Assembly: GCA_045603745.1 (NCBI GenBank)
Contig: JAZUMQ010000037.1
Location: forward strand, 62,001-126,000
Length of the DNA: 64,000 nt
Origin: RGIG995 sp045603745
GTDB taxonomy: Bacteria; Bacillota; Clostridia; Oscillospirales; UBA644
Reading direction: 5' to 3'
The translations under genes and the position numbers were made by a program. Positions 17,276-25,732 of the stretch are shown here, one piece after another (position 1 is the stretch's first letter; each line of letters begins with the position of its first letter). The notes beneath the pieces were generated by a model that worked only from the letters and a program-made list of their open reading frames with translations, had not been told where the DNA came from and made no database searches.

Positions 17276-20200
17276 TCAATTTGTAGCTTCCGTTGACGAA
17301 GCTGCGTCGGAAGCGCTTTCATAAGGGAGATTCAATTGCTCTCTCTTATACTTGATTTCCTTGTTGATTTCCTGAATATACTTCAGAAGCGTAGCTCTGG
17401 CATCGGAGTATTCGTTGATAACCTCGTTATATGCAAAGCCGTAATAACGCGAGAAATAGTAACCGCCGACTTCTTCTTCATTTCCAACGGTATGATCCCA
17501 TTGTTCCATAATCGCAGCCAATTCCTTCGTACTCCAAGGAATCCGTTGAGCAGCTGCAACGTTAGCGGTATTGTAACGAGCGGCAATTCCGAGGGTTGCT
17601 TCCAATTCAATACCGTATTGGTACTGAGCATCTTCGCTGACCCACCATTGCATCCAAGCCCAGCAGGCGTTGGCATAATCTTCGCCCTGGCTAACGCCCC
17701 GGTTAAGCAATGCGATGGAAGATACGGTTGCAACGGTCTTACGGTTAAGAATGGGGTTTCCTTCTTCATCGGTGACCACGTTTCCGTTTTCATCGGTTAC
17801 TTCCGTACCGGGAATGGTAGTAAAGGTCCAGGTTCCCTTGATTTCAGGAGCAGTGATGGCTAAGGTGCTGTAGAACGTTAAGGCCTGCATTCCGATGGGC
17901 ATTTCACCGAAACGGAACCGGTTCTGGAAGTTATAAGACTTGGGGCAGTTGTAAGTAATAAAGTAGTCTGTTGCGGTAATAAAGGATTGAATGGCGATTT
18001 CGGAATCCAAATTGATCCGTTGTCCATCGTCCCGATAAAGGGTTCCGCCATTCTGATAAAGAATGGTTTGGAAATCCGGAGGAGCAAAGTCCATGTACCG
18101 CTTTTTCAAAACCGCGATCATGTCATAGACTTCCGTCCAAGTTTCCGGAACTTCCAATCCCAAATCTTTCAAAACGTCTTCGCGGTAGAAAAGAAGATCG
18201 AAAGTTTGCTTTTCGGGAAGTCCGTAAATATTGCTAACGATTCCCTGGCTGGGGTCGTCCGGATTCTTATAAACTTCCAACGTAATGGGAGAAAATGCGG
18301 AAGATTTAAACCAAGTTTTGACTTCCGAAAATCCGGGAACGTCCTGATAGCCTTCTTGGGCACCTTCCAGGGTAAAGCCATCGAAGTTATTCAATGCAAC
18401 CAAGGCGTTACGAGAAGCATAGTTGATAATATCACCGGAGCCCAGACCCATAACGATGTCCGGACCTTTGCCGGCAAAAACAGAAGGCAACAGTGCGCCG
18501 CCGGGGACAAGAGCAATGTCAATCCCGATCTGATACTGATTGATGAAAGAACGTTCGATCAATCGCTGTTTGATGTCTGCACGCTCTTTCCCGGTAGTAG
18601 CCCAGATAGAGATCGTGGTATCAAATTCCTGATCGGTAGTCGATCCGATGGCGTTGGAATCGGACGTAAAGGAAGCAGCAAACATCGAGATGTTATGCCA
18701 GATGTTTTCAAACACACCGGCAGAACCGGTGCCGGCGTCGTAAGAAGGTTCTGCAACCAAAATATAATCCAACTCCAGGGGTTGATTCCGCATGGTATTC
18801 AACCAAGATCCCAAATTTGTAATCTGATTCTTAAAATTACTGAAATAGGAAGGTATATTGTCCGGCTCTTCCGCCATGTCGTACAAGACGTCAATGACGT
18901 TGTAAACGATGGCAGTTTGTTGACCGTCGCCGCCCAAGATTTCGATGAGGTTATTGTAAACACTCGTCAAAATATCTCCTTGCGCTTTCAGGTCGGAAAT
19001 TACGTCGGGAATGACTTCGTCCAACTTATAATCCCGGAATTCGTCAGGAGATGCACCGGTAATCTGCATAATCTTGCGGTAACCGCTATTCAACTTGGAA
19101 ATAACGGTATCCACCGCGTTGATATATTCACCCAATTCTCCGGTAGTCGCGGAAATACGAATGATATTTTCCCCTTCGTTGAACTTGAACAGCAATTCGT
19201 TGCCGTAATCGTCACCGGGGGTGATCATCGCCCATTCGGTAGAATAGGGAAAACGAACCTGAGATGCTTCCAGTACGGGGGTTTCTCCGTTTACGGTGAT
19301 CTGCCGGCTGGAGAAGGTCCCGGACACGATATTCTGCCGTGCCCGAAGAACAATCTTATACAGACCTGCCTTAGGCACATTTACTTTATATTCCACCCAT
19401 TGACCGGAGCCGTTCCAGTTTTCACCGCCAATTACGTTATACTTCAGCAGTGTAGAAGACTGGGGCTGGGTTGCCGCAGACGAACGGTCATAACTGGAAT
19501 AAACGGAGGTGGAGGATTTGTCATAGGGATATTCTGCCTGAATCTTTGCGATCAGCCGATCTCCTTCGATCCGATAATCTCCGTTTTCCGCCAAAAATTC
19601 CGTATAAGAAACCGATTCCTTCACACCGTACAAATACAGCTTGGAGAAGGCTGCAGGTTCTCTGGAAGAAGTCAAACGAATTACGTTGGTTCCCTTTTCC
19701 AGATAAAACTGCAATACACCGTCATAGGCGCCGGTGGAATCTTTAAAGTAAGAATTCTCAATCCATCTCCGTTCTTCTTTGGAATTCAGGCGGATCTGAT
19801 TTCCGTCCAGATCTTCCGGATAGTATCCGGAGAAAATTCCATCGGCATCGGGGCCGGTAACTTTATTCCAATCCACGTCGTCAACAAAGAGACGGTCCAA
19901 GGCTGCCGTCTTCGCTTCGGAATACGGACTTTCCCCATTGATCGTGATAGAACGTTCGATAGAGATTCCTCGCCCTTCCATAGGGAAATAATCACAACCA
20001 AGGCCGTACAACCCGGTAGAGGGAACTTCGATGGTAAATTCTACATATCCTCCTTCTTGAGTGACGAGAACATTGTCCTTTCCCTCGTAAGTTTTGACTT
20101 CGACGTTTTCCCCGGCAACATACTTGGACACGTCAATGTTGATGACGTCATCCGAAGCCGTCGCGCGGGCGTAAGTCTGCAGATATTCACCATAAGACCC

Positions 20201-20332
20201 AGCCTTATAAACGGCGACGAAGGGGATGTTGGAATCCAACTCCGTCAACGTTTTTGCAGAAGAGGTCAAAGCAAACATCTGGACCGCCATCACAGCAATC
20301 AAGACTACTGCGATAACTCTGTTTTTGCGCAC
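17276..20332 (-). CDS. Very large extracellular solute-binding protein with N-terminal carbohydrate-binding-like domains
   Basis: The start is GTG 20332, with AAGGAAGG 8 bases upstream. The 1018-aa protein has a signal peptide (MAVQMFALTSSAKT) without a lipobox Cys, which is odd for a Gram-positive binding protein. Two jelly-roll-like segments (about 60-235 and 265-400), with motifs such as GYVEFTIEVPSTGLYGL and WVEYKVNVPKAGLYKIVL, resemble CBM6/CBM35-type modules. A helical linker (about 405-530) and a family-1 solute-binding domain (about 560-980, with GKGPDIVMGLGSGDI and PVETW-type FYREDVL) follow. The usual size of such proteins is 420-560 aa, so this is roughly double. It is the first gene after the promoter at 20455. 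It probably captures a complex glycan fragment, but the ligand is unknown. Confidence 0.82.
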   Translation of the reverse strand: MRKNRVIAVVLIAVMAVQMFALTSSAKTLTELDSNIPFVAVYKAGSYGEYLQTYARATASDDVINIDVSKYVAGENVEVKTYEGKDNVLVTQEGGYVEFTIEVPSTGLYGLGCDYFPMEGRGISIERSITINGESPYSEAKTAALDRLFVDDVDWNKVTGPDADGIFSGYYPEDLDGNQIRLNSKEERRWIENSYFKDSTGAYDGVLQFYLEKGTNVIRLTSSREPAAFSKLYLYGVKESVSYTEFLAENGDYRIEGDRLIAKIQAEYPYDKSSTSVYSSYDRSSAATQPQSSTLLKYNVIGGENWNGSGQWVEYKVNVPKAGLYKIVLRARQNIVSGTFSSRQITVNGETPVLEASQVRFPYSTEWAMITPGDDYGNELLFKFNEGENIIRISATTGELGEYINAVDTVISKLNSGYRKIMQITGASPDEFRDYKLDEVIPDVISDLKAQGDILTSVYNNLIEILGGDGQQTAIVYNVIDVLYDMAEEPDNIPSYFSNFKNQITNLGSWLNTMRNQPLELDYILVAEPSYDAGTGSAGVFENIWHNISMFAASFTSDSNAIGSTTDQEFDTTISIWATTGKERADIKQRLIERSFINQYQIGIDIALVPGGALLPSVFAGKGPDIVMGLGSGDIINYASRNALVALNNFDGFTLEGAQEGYQDVPGFSEVKTWFKSSAFSPITLEVYKNPDDPSQGIVSNIYGLPEKQTFDLLFYREDVLKDLGLEVPETWTEVYDMIAVLKKRYMDFAPPDFQTILYQNGGTLYRDDGQRINLDSEIAIQSFITATDYFITYNCPKSYNFQNRFRFGEMPIGMQALTFYSTLAITAPEIKGTWTFTTIPGTEVTDENGNVVTDEEGNPILNRKTVATVSSIALLNRGVSQGEDYANACWAWMQWWVSEDAQYQYGIELEATLGIAARYNTANVAAAQRIPWSTKELAAIMEQWDHTVGNEEEVGGYYFSRYYGFAYNEVINEYSDARATLLKYIQEINKEIKYKREQLNLPYESASDAASSTEATN

Positions 20333-20426
20333 TGCAAAACACCTTCCTTTTGGTTCAAATATTGCCTCAGAGATGAAAAAACACCGGCGGGGGTCAGCCG
20401 CTAGCGTCCTGTCATATCCGTTGTTG

Positions 20427-20447
20427 CGAAAAAGATTTTCTTTTTCA
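20427..20447 (-). promoter_or_regulatory. Stem-loop at the 5' end of the large operon's transcript
   Basis: On the minus strand GAAAAAGA and TCTTTTTC form an 8-bp stem with a 3-base loop, starting at about the expected first transcribed base. Such 5' stems often protect mRNA from decay. A second short GC-rich pairing (CGGC / GCCG) before a T-run follows at 20371-20405 and is too weak to call. Confidence 0.45.
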
Positions 20448-20454
20448 CGTAAAT

Positions 20455-20483
20455 ATTATAATATATTTAACGCAAAATGTCAA
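20455..20483 (-). promoter_or_regulatory. Promoter of the large ABC/DUF5696 operon
   Basis: Minus strand perfect TTGACA (20483-20478), 17-bp spacer, perfect TATAAT (20460-20455). It lies 123 bp upstream of the GTG start, leaving a leader of about 115 bases. Confidence 0.8.
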
Positions 20484-20878
20484 GTAAAATTCTTCCGTAT
20501 TCGAGCATTATTTCCTCTCGGTTTATATACTTTTTACCATAAATCTCTTCCCAATGGGAAAGTTTTTATTGATTTTTCAAGCCATTTTGAGGCAATTGTT
20601 ATGCAAGCATAACACCAACAACACAATATATAGTAAATTCAATTCTTTCAAAATTTAAATTTGTCAACATATTGCGTTTCCCAAATATTTAAAAAAATGG
20701 CAAATGTGCAATTTGCACAAATTTTTCCCTCAAAAAATAGATTCAAAAAAACGATACAAAGGTTTCAAATTTAGTTAACAATCTACTTATTTCTTGAATT
20801 TTTCCCGAACTTTTAAAGTACAAAAAAAACACACAAAACAATTCCCTAAACCCCGCCTGCTTCAAATTGGAATCCCTC
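20484..20878. promoter_or_regulatory. A+T-rich upstream region with two operator-like palindromes
   Basis: About 395 bp with no gene that I can support. It contains an inverted repeat GTTATGC-AA-GCATAAC at 20598-20613 and a near-perfect palindrome TGTGCAATTTGCACA at 20705-20719. These lie about 150 and 260 bp upstream of the operon's expected transcription start. Both have the size and shape of regulator sites. Their cognate regulator is not known, as no regulator gene is adjacent. Confidence 0.4.
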
Positions 20879-20925
20879 AAAAAAACAACGCATAAAAACG
20901 TTTTGATGTACGTCTTTGTGCGTTG
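20879..20925 (-). terminator. Terminator of the transketolase-sortase operon
   Basis: On the minus strand CAACGCACAAAGACG pairs with CGTTTTTATGCGTTG (15 bp with G-U pairs) around a 10-base loop, followed by seven T. It lies about 70 bp after the sortase stop. Confidence 0.85.
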
Positions 20926-20995
20926 TTCGATTAGATTCTGTCAGGTTATTTCGGCCACTGTTTCACACGTTCCACAATGAGATCGACAGTCTCTT

Positions 20996-22051
20996 TTAAG
21001 AATTGGAGACCGAACCGTTTCCGTCGGTAGTTTCCGCACCGGAATCGTCGGAAGAAGTTCCATTGGAAGCTTGAATCCCGGGGAGCGTGGAATCCGTATC
21101 CGAGACCGAAGGTACTTTATTGGCGGGACCGGGACCGAGGACGTATTCGTGCTTCACCAAAACGGCGTGCATAGCGATACGCACGTCGCTGTTACTTCCC
21201 TTACAGGTAGACAAAGTCAAAATGCGATCATTGGGAGTAAACTGAAAGGATTCAAAGGCAGAAATGGTATTCTTGGACTGAAGGGTATTCAAAAACGTCA
21301 CGTAATCCGCATCATTGGAAAAATACGTACTGATATAATTGAACGCCGTAGTGGTTTCATACCAAGCAAATACCTGCCACACGGTACGCTCCGTGGGGGT
21401 GTTGATATAAATGAAGTGGTTGTTTCCGTCCTGTTGCCATTTGGTTTTGGAATTCAGATACCGCAATCCACCGAACATCAGATAACTGCGGGCGTGACCG
21501 TAGATGATCACGTTTCTATTGGAAAGAATATTGTTCATATTGCAACGATAATCTACATAGATCCAACCGTTACTGTTGTTGCTCTTATCAAAAGATCGGG
21601 AGAGATAGAACTCGTTGTTCGTACTCTGCACCACCGCCCGATTAAAGGGCAATCCCTTTACGTCGGTGGTGGTAGGCCAATACAACCACGCTACAGTATC
21701 TTCGTTTTGCTCTTTCAGAGAATCAAACCCAACGGTCTGCAAAAAGGGAAGGGTTTCGGGGTCAATATTTTCAGGCGCAATCTGTTGCCATGACGCAACC
21801 GGCGTATTTGGAGAAATCACCGTTCCGTCATCGTCTTCGTCGGAGGGTTCAAAAACGTCTCCCCCCATATGCTCTACCTCCGATTGCCCGGCAAGATCCA
21901 ACAAGGATTGCTCGAACACGCCGAGAAGGCTGAAAGAAAAGACGAAAGCACAGACGGCAAGAAGCACCAAAGACAAGGGAGAATATTTAACATACCCCTT
22001 GTTCTTCGGCTTTTGCATTTCTTCTATTTCAGGTTGTTTTTTTTGCGTCAT
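20996..22051 (-). CDS. Class B sortase
   Basis: The protein (351 aa) has an N-terminal membrane helix (about 27-50), a linker, and a sortase core from about 110 to 305. YGHA (about 203, catalytic His), TLSTC (about 288, catalytic Cys) and a following Arg near 296 (SDVRIAMHAVL) are in place. The spacing and WIYVDYR segment fit class B (SrtB-like) enzymes, which join sorting-signal proteins to peptidoglycan or to each other. A Ser/Asp/Thr-rich tail of about 35 residues ends the protein. No sortase substrate with an LPxTG/NPxTG-type end is seen in the window. GGAGGG precedes the ATG. It lies 36 bases after the transketolase gene. Confidence 0.88.
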   Translation of the reverse strand: MTQKKQPEIEEMQKPKNKGYVKYSPLSLVLLAVCAFVFSFSLLGVFEQSLLDLAGQSEVEHMGGDVFEPSDEDDDGTVISPNTPVASWQQIAPENIDPETLPFLQTVGFDSLKEQNEDTVAWLYWPTTTDVKGLPFNRAVVQSTNNEFYLSRSFDKSNNSNGWIYVDYRCNMNNILSNRNVIIYGHARSYLMFGGLRYLNSKTKWQQDGNNHFIYINTPTERTVWQVFAWYETTTAFNYISTYFSNDADYVTFLNTLQSKNTISAFESFQFTPNDRILTLSTCKGSNSDVRIAMHAVLVKHEYVLGPGPANKVPSVSDTDSTLPGIQASNGTSSDDSGAETTDGNGSVSNS

Positions 22052-22087
22052 GAACTCCCTCCTTCGGGATTGGAGAACGGCTAAAAA

Positions 22088-23056
22088 TCACAGTTGAGAC
22101 AGTTTTTCGGGAGCCTTGACCGCAAGGATCTTGCGACAGACGTTTTCTGCGGTAAATCCGTATTTTTCCATCAATTGGGCGGGGGTTCCGGACTTACCGA
22201 AAGAATCTTCCACACCGATACGGATCACGGAAGGACCGCTAGTGGCAACGTTACAATCACACACCGCTTCACATACGGCAGAACCGAATCCGCCGTTGAT
22301 GTTGTGATCTTCAAAAGTCACGATCAAACCGGTATCTTTCAAGGCATCTTCAATGGCTTGACGGTCTACGGGTTTGACCGAAGGCATATCTACGATACGG
22401 CAAGTCAAACCGAATTTTTTCAGCATTTCTTTCACTTGCGCCGTCAATTCGTGGAAGTGTCCGCAGAACATCAGCGTCACGTCGTCCCCTTCCGCAATAC
22501 GGTAGGATTGACCGGCAGTATAGGTAATACTTCCTTCCTTGTAAACCATGGGAACTGCCAAACGTCCACCCCGGATATAGACCGGTCCGTCGTGTTCGAT
22601 GGCAAAGCGAAGCGCCGCTTTCATCTGAACGGCATCGGAAGGATTGATAACCACCATGCCGGGGATCGAACGCATCAGCGCCAGATCTTCCAAACACTGA
22701 TGGGTCGCACCGTCTTCCCCAACGGTCAGCCCGGAATGGGTACCGACGACCTTTACGTTCAGGTGAGGATAGGCAACGCCGTTACGAATCTGCTCGAAAG
22801 CACGTCCGGCGGCAAACATAGAGAACGAAGAAGCAAAAACGGTATTTCCGCAGGAGGCAAGCCCGGCGGCGACTCCGATCATATTGGCTTCGGCAATGCC
22901 GCAATCAATAAAACGATCGGGATATTTTTTCTTGAAGGTGATGGTCTTGGTAGCTTTCGCCAAATCCGCGTCCAGAACGTAAAAATCAGGATACTGCTCT
23001 GCCAGTTCCACAAGTCCTTCGCCGTAGGCATCACGGGTCGCTTTCAAATCAGCCAT
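22088..23056 (-). CDS. Transketolase, C-terminal (pyrimidine-binding) subunit
   Basis: The protein (322 aa) has the transketolase pyrimidine domain (about 5-170) with the catalytic Glu in DCGIAEANMIGVAAG near 54, and a C-terminal domain. It supplies half of a split transketolase of the pentose phosphate pathway, which moves two-carbon units between sugar phosphates with thiamine diphosphate. The gene overlaps the N-terminal subunit gene by eight bases, as expected for subunits made together. GGAG lies 10 bases upstream. A DXS-like enzyme is excluded because the two halves are separate and DXS-specific motifs are absent. Confidence 0.9.
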   Translation of the reverse strand: MADLKATRDAYGEGLVELAEQYPDFYVLDADLAKATKTITFKKKYPDRFIDCGIAEANMIGVAAGLASCGNTVFASSFSMFAAGRAFEQIRNGVAYPHLNVKVVGTHSGLTVGEDGATHQCLEDLALMRSIPGMVVINPSDAVQMKAALRFAIEHDGPVYIRGGRLAVPMVYKEGSITYTAGQSYRIAEGDDVTLMFCGHFHELTAQVKEMLKKFGLTCRIVDMPSVKPVDRQAIEDALKDTGLIVTFEDHNINGGFGSAVCEAVCDCNVATSGPSVIRIGVEDSFGKSGTPAQLMEKYGFTAENVCRKILAVKAPEKLSQL

Positions 23057-23858
23057 GTTGTTCCAACTCCTTCATCGCAATTTCATATTCTTCCTGCTTG
23101 GGGGCAGCTCCGTGCCAATCACAGGCATCTTCCATATACGAAACGCCTTTTCCTTTGACGGTATGTGCCACGACACAGGTGGGTCTTCCCTTGGTTTCCC
23201 GAGCTTTTTTCAATGCGGCACGAATCTCGTCATAGTTGTGTCCGTCGATCTCGATGACCTCCAGACCGAAGGCGCGCATTTTATCGGGAACCGGATCAGA
23301 TCCCATAACTTCGCTGGTTCTGCCGTCGATCTGAAGTCCGTTCAGATCCACGAAGACACAGAGATTGTCCAATTTATAGTGGGCGGAAAACATCATCGCT
23401 TCCCACACCTGACCTTCTTCGATCTCCCCATCGCCCAAAACGGCGTAGACCCGGAAATCTTTTCCGGTCAGCTTAGAGGATAAAGCCATACCGCAAGCAG
23501 CGGAAATTCCTTGACCGAGAGAGCCGGAAGAAATATCCACGCCGGGGGTGGATTTCATGCTGGGGTGTCCCTCCAGATGACTGTCGATCTTGCGCAGTGT
23601 CACCATATCTTCCTTGGAAAAATATCCCTTTACCGCCAGAGCGGCGTACAGAGCCGGGGCGGCGTGTCCTTTGGATAAAACAAACCGATCCCGATCCGGA
23701 TTCTTCGGGTTTTCAGGGGTCACGTTCATCTCCTCGTTATAAAGCACCGCGAGAATATCGGTGCAGGACAACGATCCGCCGGGGTGACCGCTTTTTGCGT
23801 GATAGAGAGACGTCAAGATCAACTTGCGCATCTCCAAAGCCATGCTTTCGGTGTTCAT
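23049..23858 (-). CDS. Transketolase, N-terminal (thiamine diphosphate-binding) subunit
   Basis: The start at 23858 (MNTESMALEMRK) is chosen because AAGGAG lies 9 bases upstream; a longer open frame reaches into the promoter and is not used. The 269-aa protein has SGHPGGSLSCTDIL near residue 22 and GDGEIEEGQVWEA near 145, which is the ThDP-binding GDG motif. It forms a heterotetramer with the product of the overlapping next gene. The operon is tktN-tktC-sortase, driven by the promoter at 23914. Confidence 0.9.
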   Translation of the reverse strand: MNTESMALEMRKLILTSLYHAKSGHPGGSLSCTDILAVLYNEEMNVTPENPKNPDRDRFVLSKGHAAPALYAALAVKGYFSKEDMVTLRKIDSHLEGHPSMKSTPGVDISSGSLGQGISAACGMALSSKLTGKDFRVYAVLGDGEIEEGQVWEAMMFSAHYKLDNLCVFVDLNGLQIDGRTSEVMGSDPVPDKMRAFGLEVIEIDGHNYDEIRAALKKARETKGRPTCVVAHTVKGKGVSYMEDACDWHGAAPKQEEYEIAMKELEQHG

Positions 23859-23913
23859 GCTTCTGTTCTCCTTATCTCTTCCCCGACCGTGCGAGGACAA
23901 CATTCTATGATAT

Positions 23914-23942
23914 AGTATAACATAAAAAAGGAGAGATTGCAA
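23914..23942 (-). promoter_or_regulatory. Promoter of the transketolase-sortase operon
   Basis: Minus strand TTGCAA (23942-23937), 17-bp spacer, TATACT (23919-23914), about 56 bp before the start. Confidence 0.6.
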
Positions 23943-23994
23943 GGGGGTGAAAAAAGATTCCGCAATTTTGCCCATCTTTTTTTCCAAATACATC

Positions 23995-24023
23995 TTGCAA
24001 TCCCCACAAAAATGTGGTATACT
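23995..24023 (+). promoter_or_regulatory. Promoter of the carboxypeptidase-ECF operon
   Basis: TTGCAA (23995-24000), 17-bp spacer, TATACT (24018-24023), 44 bp before the ATG. It is the same pair of hexamers as the divergent transketolase promoter. Confidence 0.65.
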
Positions 24024-24066
24024 GAAACAAACACAACGACAAAAACCCATTTTTGAAAGGAATCCC

Positions 24067-25113
24067 ATGAGACGGAAAAAGAAAACTTCAGGGCTATCTC
24101 GCTTTCTTCTCTTGCTGATTTTATTCCTTGCCGTCGTCGGCGTCGTGGTTCTGATGGCGAAATCCTTCGCCCCACAATCGCCTTCCGGAGACGAACCCTC
24201 CAATACGAATACGAATACGGCGGGAATTTCAACCGATCAGGGCGGACAGATGGCAGATTCCGAGCTGCAAGCCCTCAAAAGGCTGGCGGCGTCAACCTAT
24301 GCAGACAAAACCTTTTCCGCCAGACATATCGCGGTTTACGACATGACCGCCGGGATCATGCTCTACGAAAAGGACGCCCAAGCCAAGATCACCGCCGCTT
24401 CCACCGTAAAACTGCTTACGGCGTTGACGATGTTGGAATACGTGGGAAGCAACACGGAATTCACGGTGGGCAGTGAACTTTCTTTGGTCGGAGCGGGATC
24501 GTCTTCCGCAGATCTGGTCAAAGGACAAAAACTGACGGTAGAACAGATTCTGGACGCCCTTCTGATCCCCTCCGGCAACGACGCATCCTATGTTATCGCC
24601 GCCCACGTGGGCAGAAATCTTTCGGGAGATCCCCAGATTACTGATCGGGACGCCGTAGACGTATTTTTGGAGAAAATGAACGACAAGGCAAAATCCTTAG
24701 GCGTAAAAAATTCACTCTTTACCTGTCCTGACGGATACCCGGACAAGAAACAATACACCACCGCAGAAGATATGATGAAAATTGCCGTTGCGGCGGCAAA
24801 AAATGAAACAATTCGCAAAACTGTTGAAAAGACTTATTCCGAAATCATCTTCCCCGACGGAAGCGTCGTGGGATACGTCAATACCAATCAGTTAATGGTA
24901 CCCTCTTCCTCGTATTACTATGAAGGAACGTTCGGCATGAAGACCGGCTCTACCCCCGGGGCGGGGCTGTGTCTGATCTCCGGTGCAACCGCCTACGGAC
25001 ACGATTTGATCGTGGCCCTGTTCAAAGCTCCGGACAACGCCGCCCGATACAATGATTCCCGTAACGCCTTCGACGCGGGATTTGAAGCGATCAAAAAAAC
25101 ACAGGAACAATAA
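24067..25113 (+). CDS. D-alanyl-D-alanine carboxypeptidase (peptidase S11), membrane anchored
   Basis: The start ATG 24067 has GAAAGG 6 bases upstream; the longer open frame crosses the promoter. The protein (348 aa) has one N-terminal membrane helix (about 10-35) and the penicillin-binding motifs STVK (about 112, active Ser), SGN (about 169) and KTG (about 298). S11 enzymes remove the last D-Ala from peptidoglycan stem peptides. The C-terminal domain of PBP5 is missing, and the anchor is at the N-terminus instead of the C-terminus. It shares a promoter with the ECF S-component gene. Confidence 0.88.
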   Translation: MRRKKKTSGLSRFLLLLILFLAVVGVVVLMAKSFAPQSPSGDEPSNTNTNTAGISTDQGGQMADSELQALKRLAASTYADKTFSARHIAVYDMTAGIMLYEKDAQAKITAASTVKLLTALTMLEYVGSNTEFTVGSELSLVGAGSSSADLVKGQKLTVEQILDALLIPSGNDASYVIAAHVGRNLSGDPQITDRDAVDVFLEKMNDKAKSLGVKNSLFTCPDGYPDKKQYTTAEDMMKIAVAAAKNETIRKTVEKTYSEIIFPDGSVVGYVNTNQLMVPSSSYYYEGTFGMKTGSTPGAGLCLISGATAYGHDLIVALFKAPDNAARYNDSRNAFDAGFEAIKKTQEQ

Positions 25114-25128
25114 AAGGAAATGAAAACG

Positions 25129-25665
25129 ATGAAGAACGAACGGGTGAAACGTCTGGTCCTCGCGGCAATGTTTCTTGCCATCGGATTGATTCTCCCCTTT
25201 TTCACCGGGCAGATCAAAGAAATCGGAAATATGCTGTTACCTATGCACCTTCCGGTAATGTTGTGCGGACTTGTCTGCGGCTGGAATTACGGTGGGATTG
25301 TAGGGTTCCTTCTTCCTCTGTTGCGATCGGTCGTTTTCGGAATGCCTCAGATCTACCCCAACGCCGTTGCCATGGCATTTGAACTCTGTGCCTATGGATT
25401 TTTGATCGGCATTTTTTATCAAATTTTTAAGAGGAAAAATATTCTTTCGGTCTACGGAAGTCTGCTTCTTTCCATGCTGGGCGGTCGCCTGATTTGGGGG
25501 CTTGCCCAAACGATTTTATTGGGGCTCTCCGGAAAAGGATTTTCCTTGACGGTGTTCTGGGTCAGCGGATTTGCAAAAGCCCTTCCCGGAATCGTTTTGC
25601 AGTTGATCTTAATTCCCTCACTGATGCTTCTGATTCAAAAATTAACGATAAAAAAGAAAAAATAA
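25129..25665 (+). CDS. ECF transporter S component
   Basis: The protein (178 aa from ATG 25129; the ATG at 25120 is only two bases from AAGG) has about five or six hydrophobic helices with LAAMFLAIGLILPFF near the N-terminus and LPMHLPVMLCG near residue 40. This is the pattern of substrate-specific S components of energy-coupling-factor importers. The vitamin carried cannot be assigned, although the HxP loop is seen in several folate and pantothenate-type members. No riboswitch or ECF A/A'/T genes are adjacent. It follows the carboxypeptidase gene by 15 bases and is ended by a terminator. Confidence 0.75.
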   Translation: MKNERVKRLVLAAMFLAIGLILPFFTGQIKEIGNMLLPMHLPVMLCGLVCGWNYGGIVGFLLPLLRSVVFGMPQIYPNAVAMAFELCAYGFLIGIFYQIFKRKNILSVYGSLLLSMLGGRLIWGLAQTILLGLSGKGFSLTVFWVSGFAKALPGIVLQLILIPSLMLLIQKLTIKKKK

Positions 25666-25680
25666 TATCGAAAACAGACA

Positions 25681-25714
25681 AAAAAGCGCTGACCTTTTCG
25701 GTCGGCGCTTTTTC
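25681..25714 (+). terminator. Terminator of the carboxypeptidase-ECF operon
   Basis: AAAAAGCGCTGACC pairs with GGTCGGCGCTTTTT (one G-U) around TTTTC, followed by a T-run. It can also serve the convergent RNase H gene. Confidence 0.8.
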
Positions 25715-25732
25715 ATCATTTAAACAAATTAA

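Noticed and set aside
7874..20332. A missing or broken ATPase gene in the ABC operon
   Set aside because: There is no room or remnant for it. CUT1 importers of this type commonly use a shared ATPase encoded elsewhere.
17987..20404. An 805-codon open frame on the plus strand
   Set aside because: It is opposite the binding-protein gene, which has clear domains, a promoter and a ribosome site; the plus frame has none.
20371..20405. A terminator or attenuator in the leader of the large operon
   Set aside because: Only four base pairs (CGGC/GCCG) precede the T-run; too weak to call.
20946..21000. A protein-like tail (FLKETVDLIVERVKQWPK) in another frame just after the sortase stop, suggesting a frameshift
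   Set aside because: The annotated sortase already ends in a normal Ser/Asp-rich tail after a complete catalytic domain; the other frame upstream is not protein-like, and there is no ribosome site for a separate gene.
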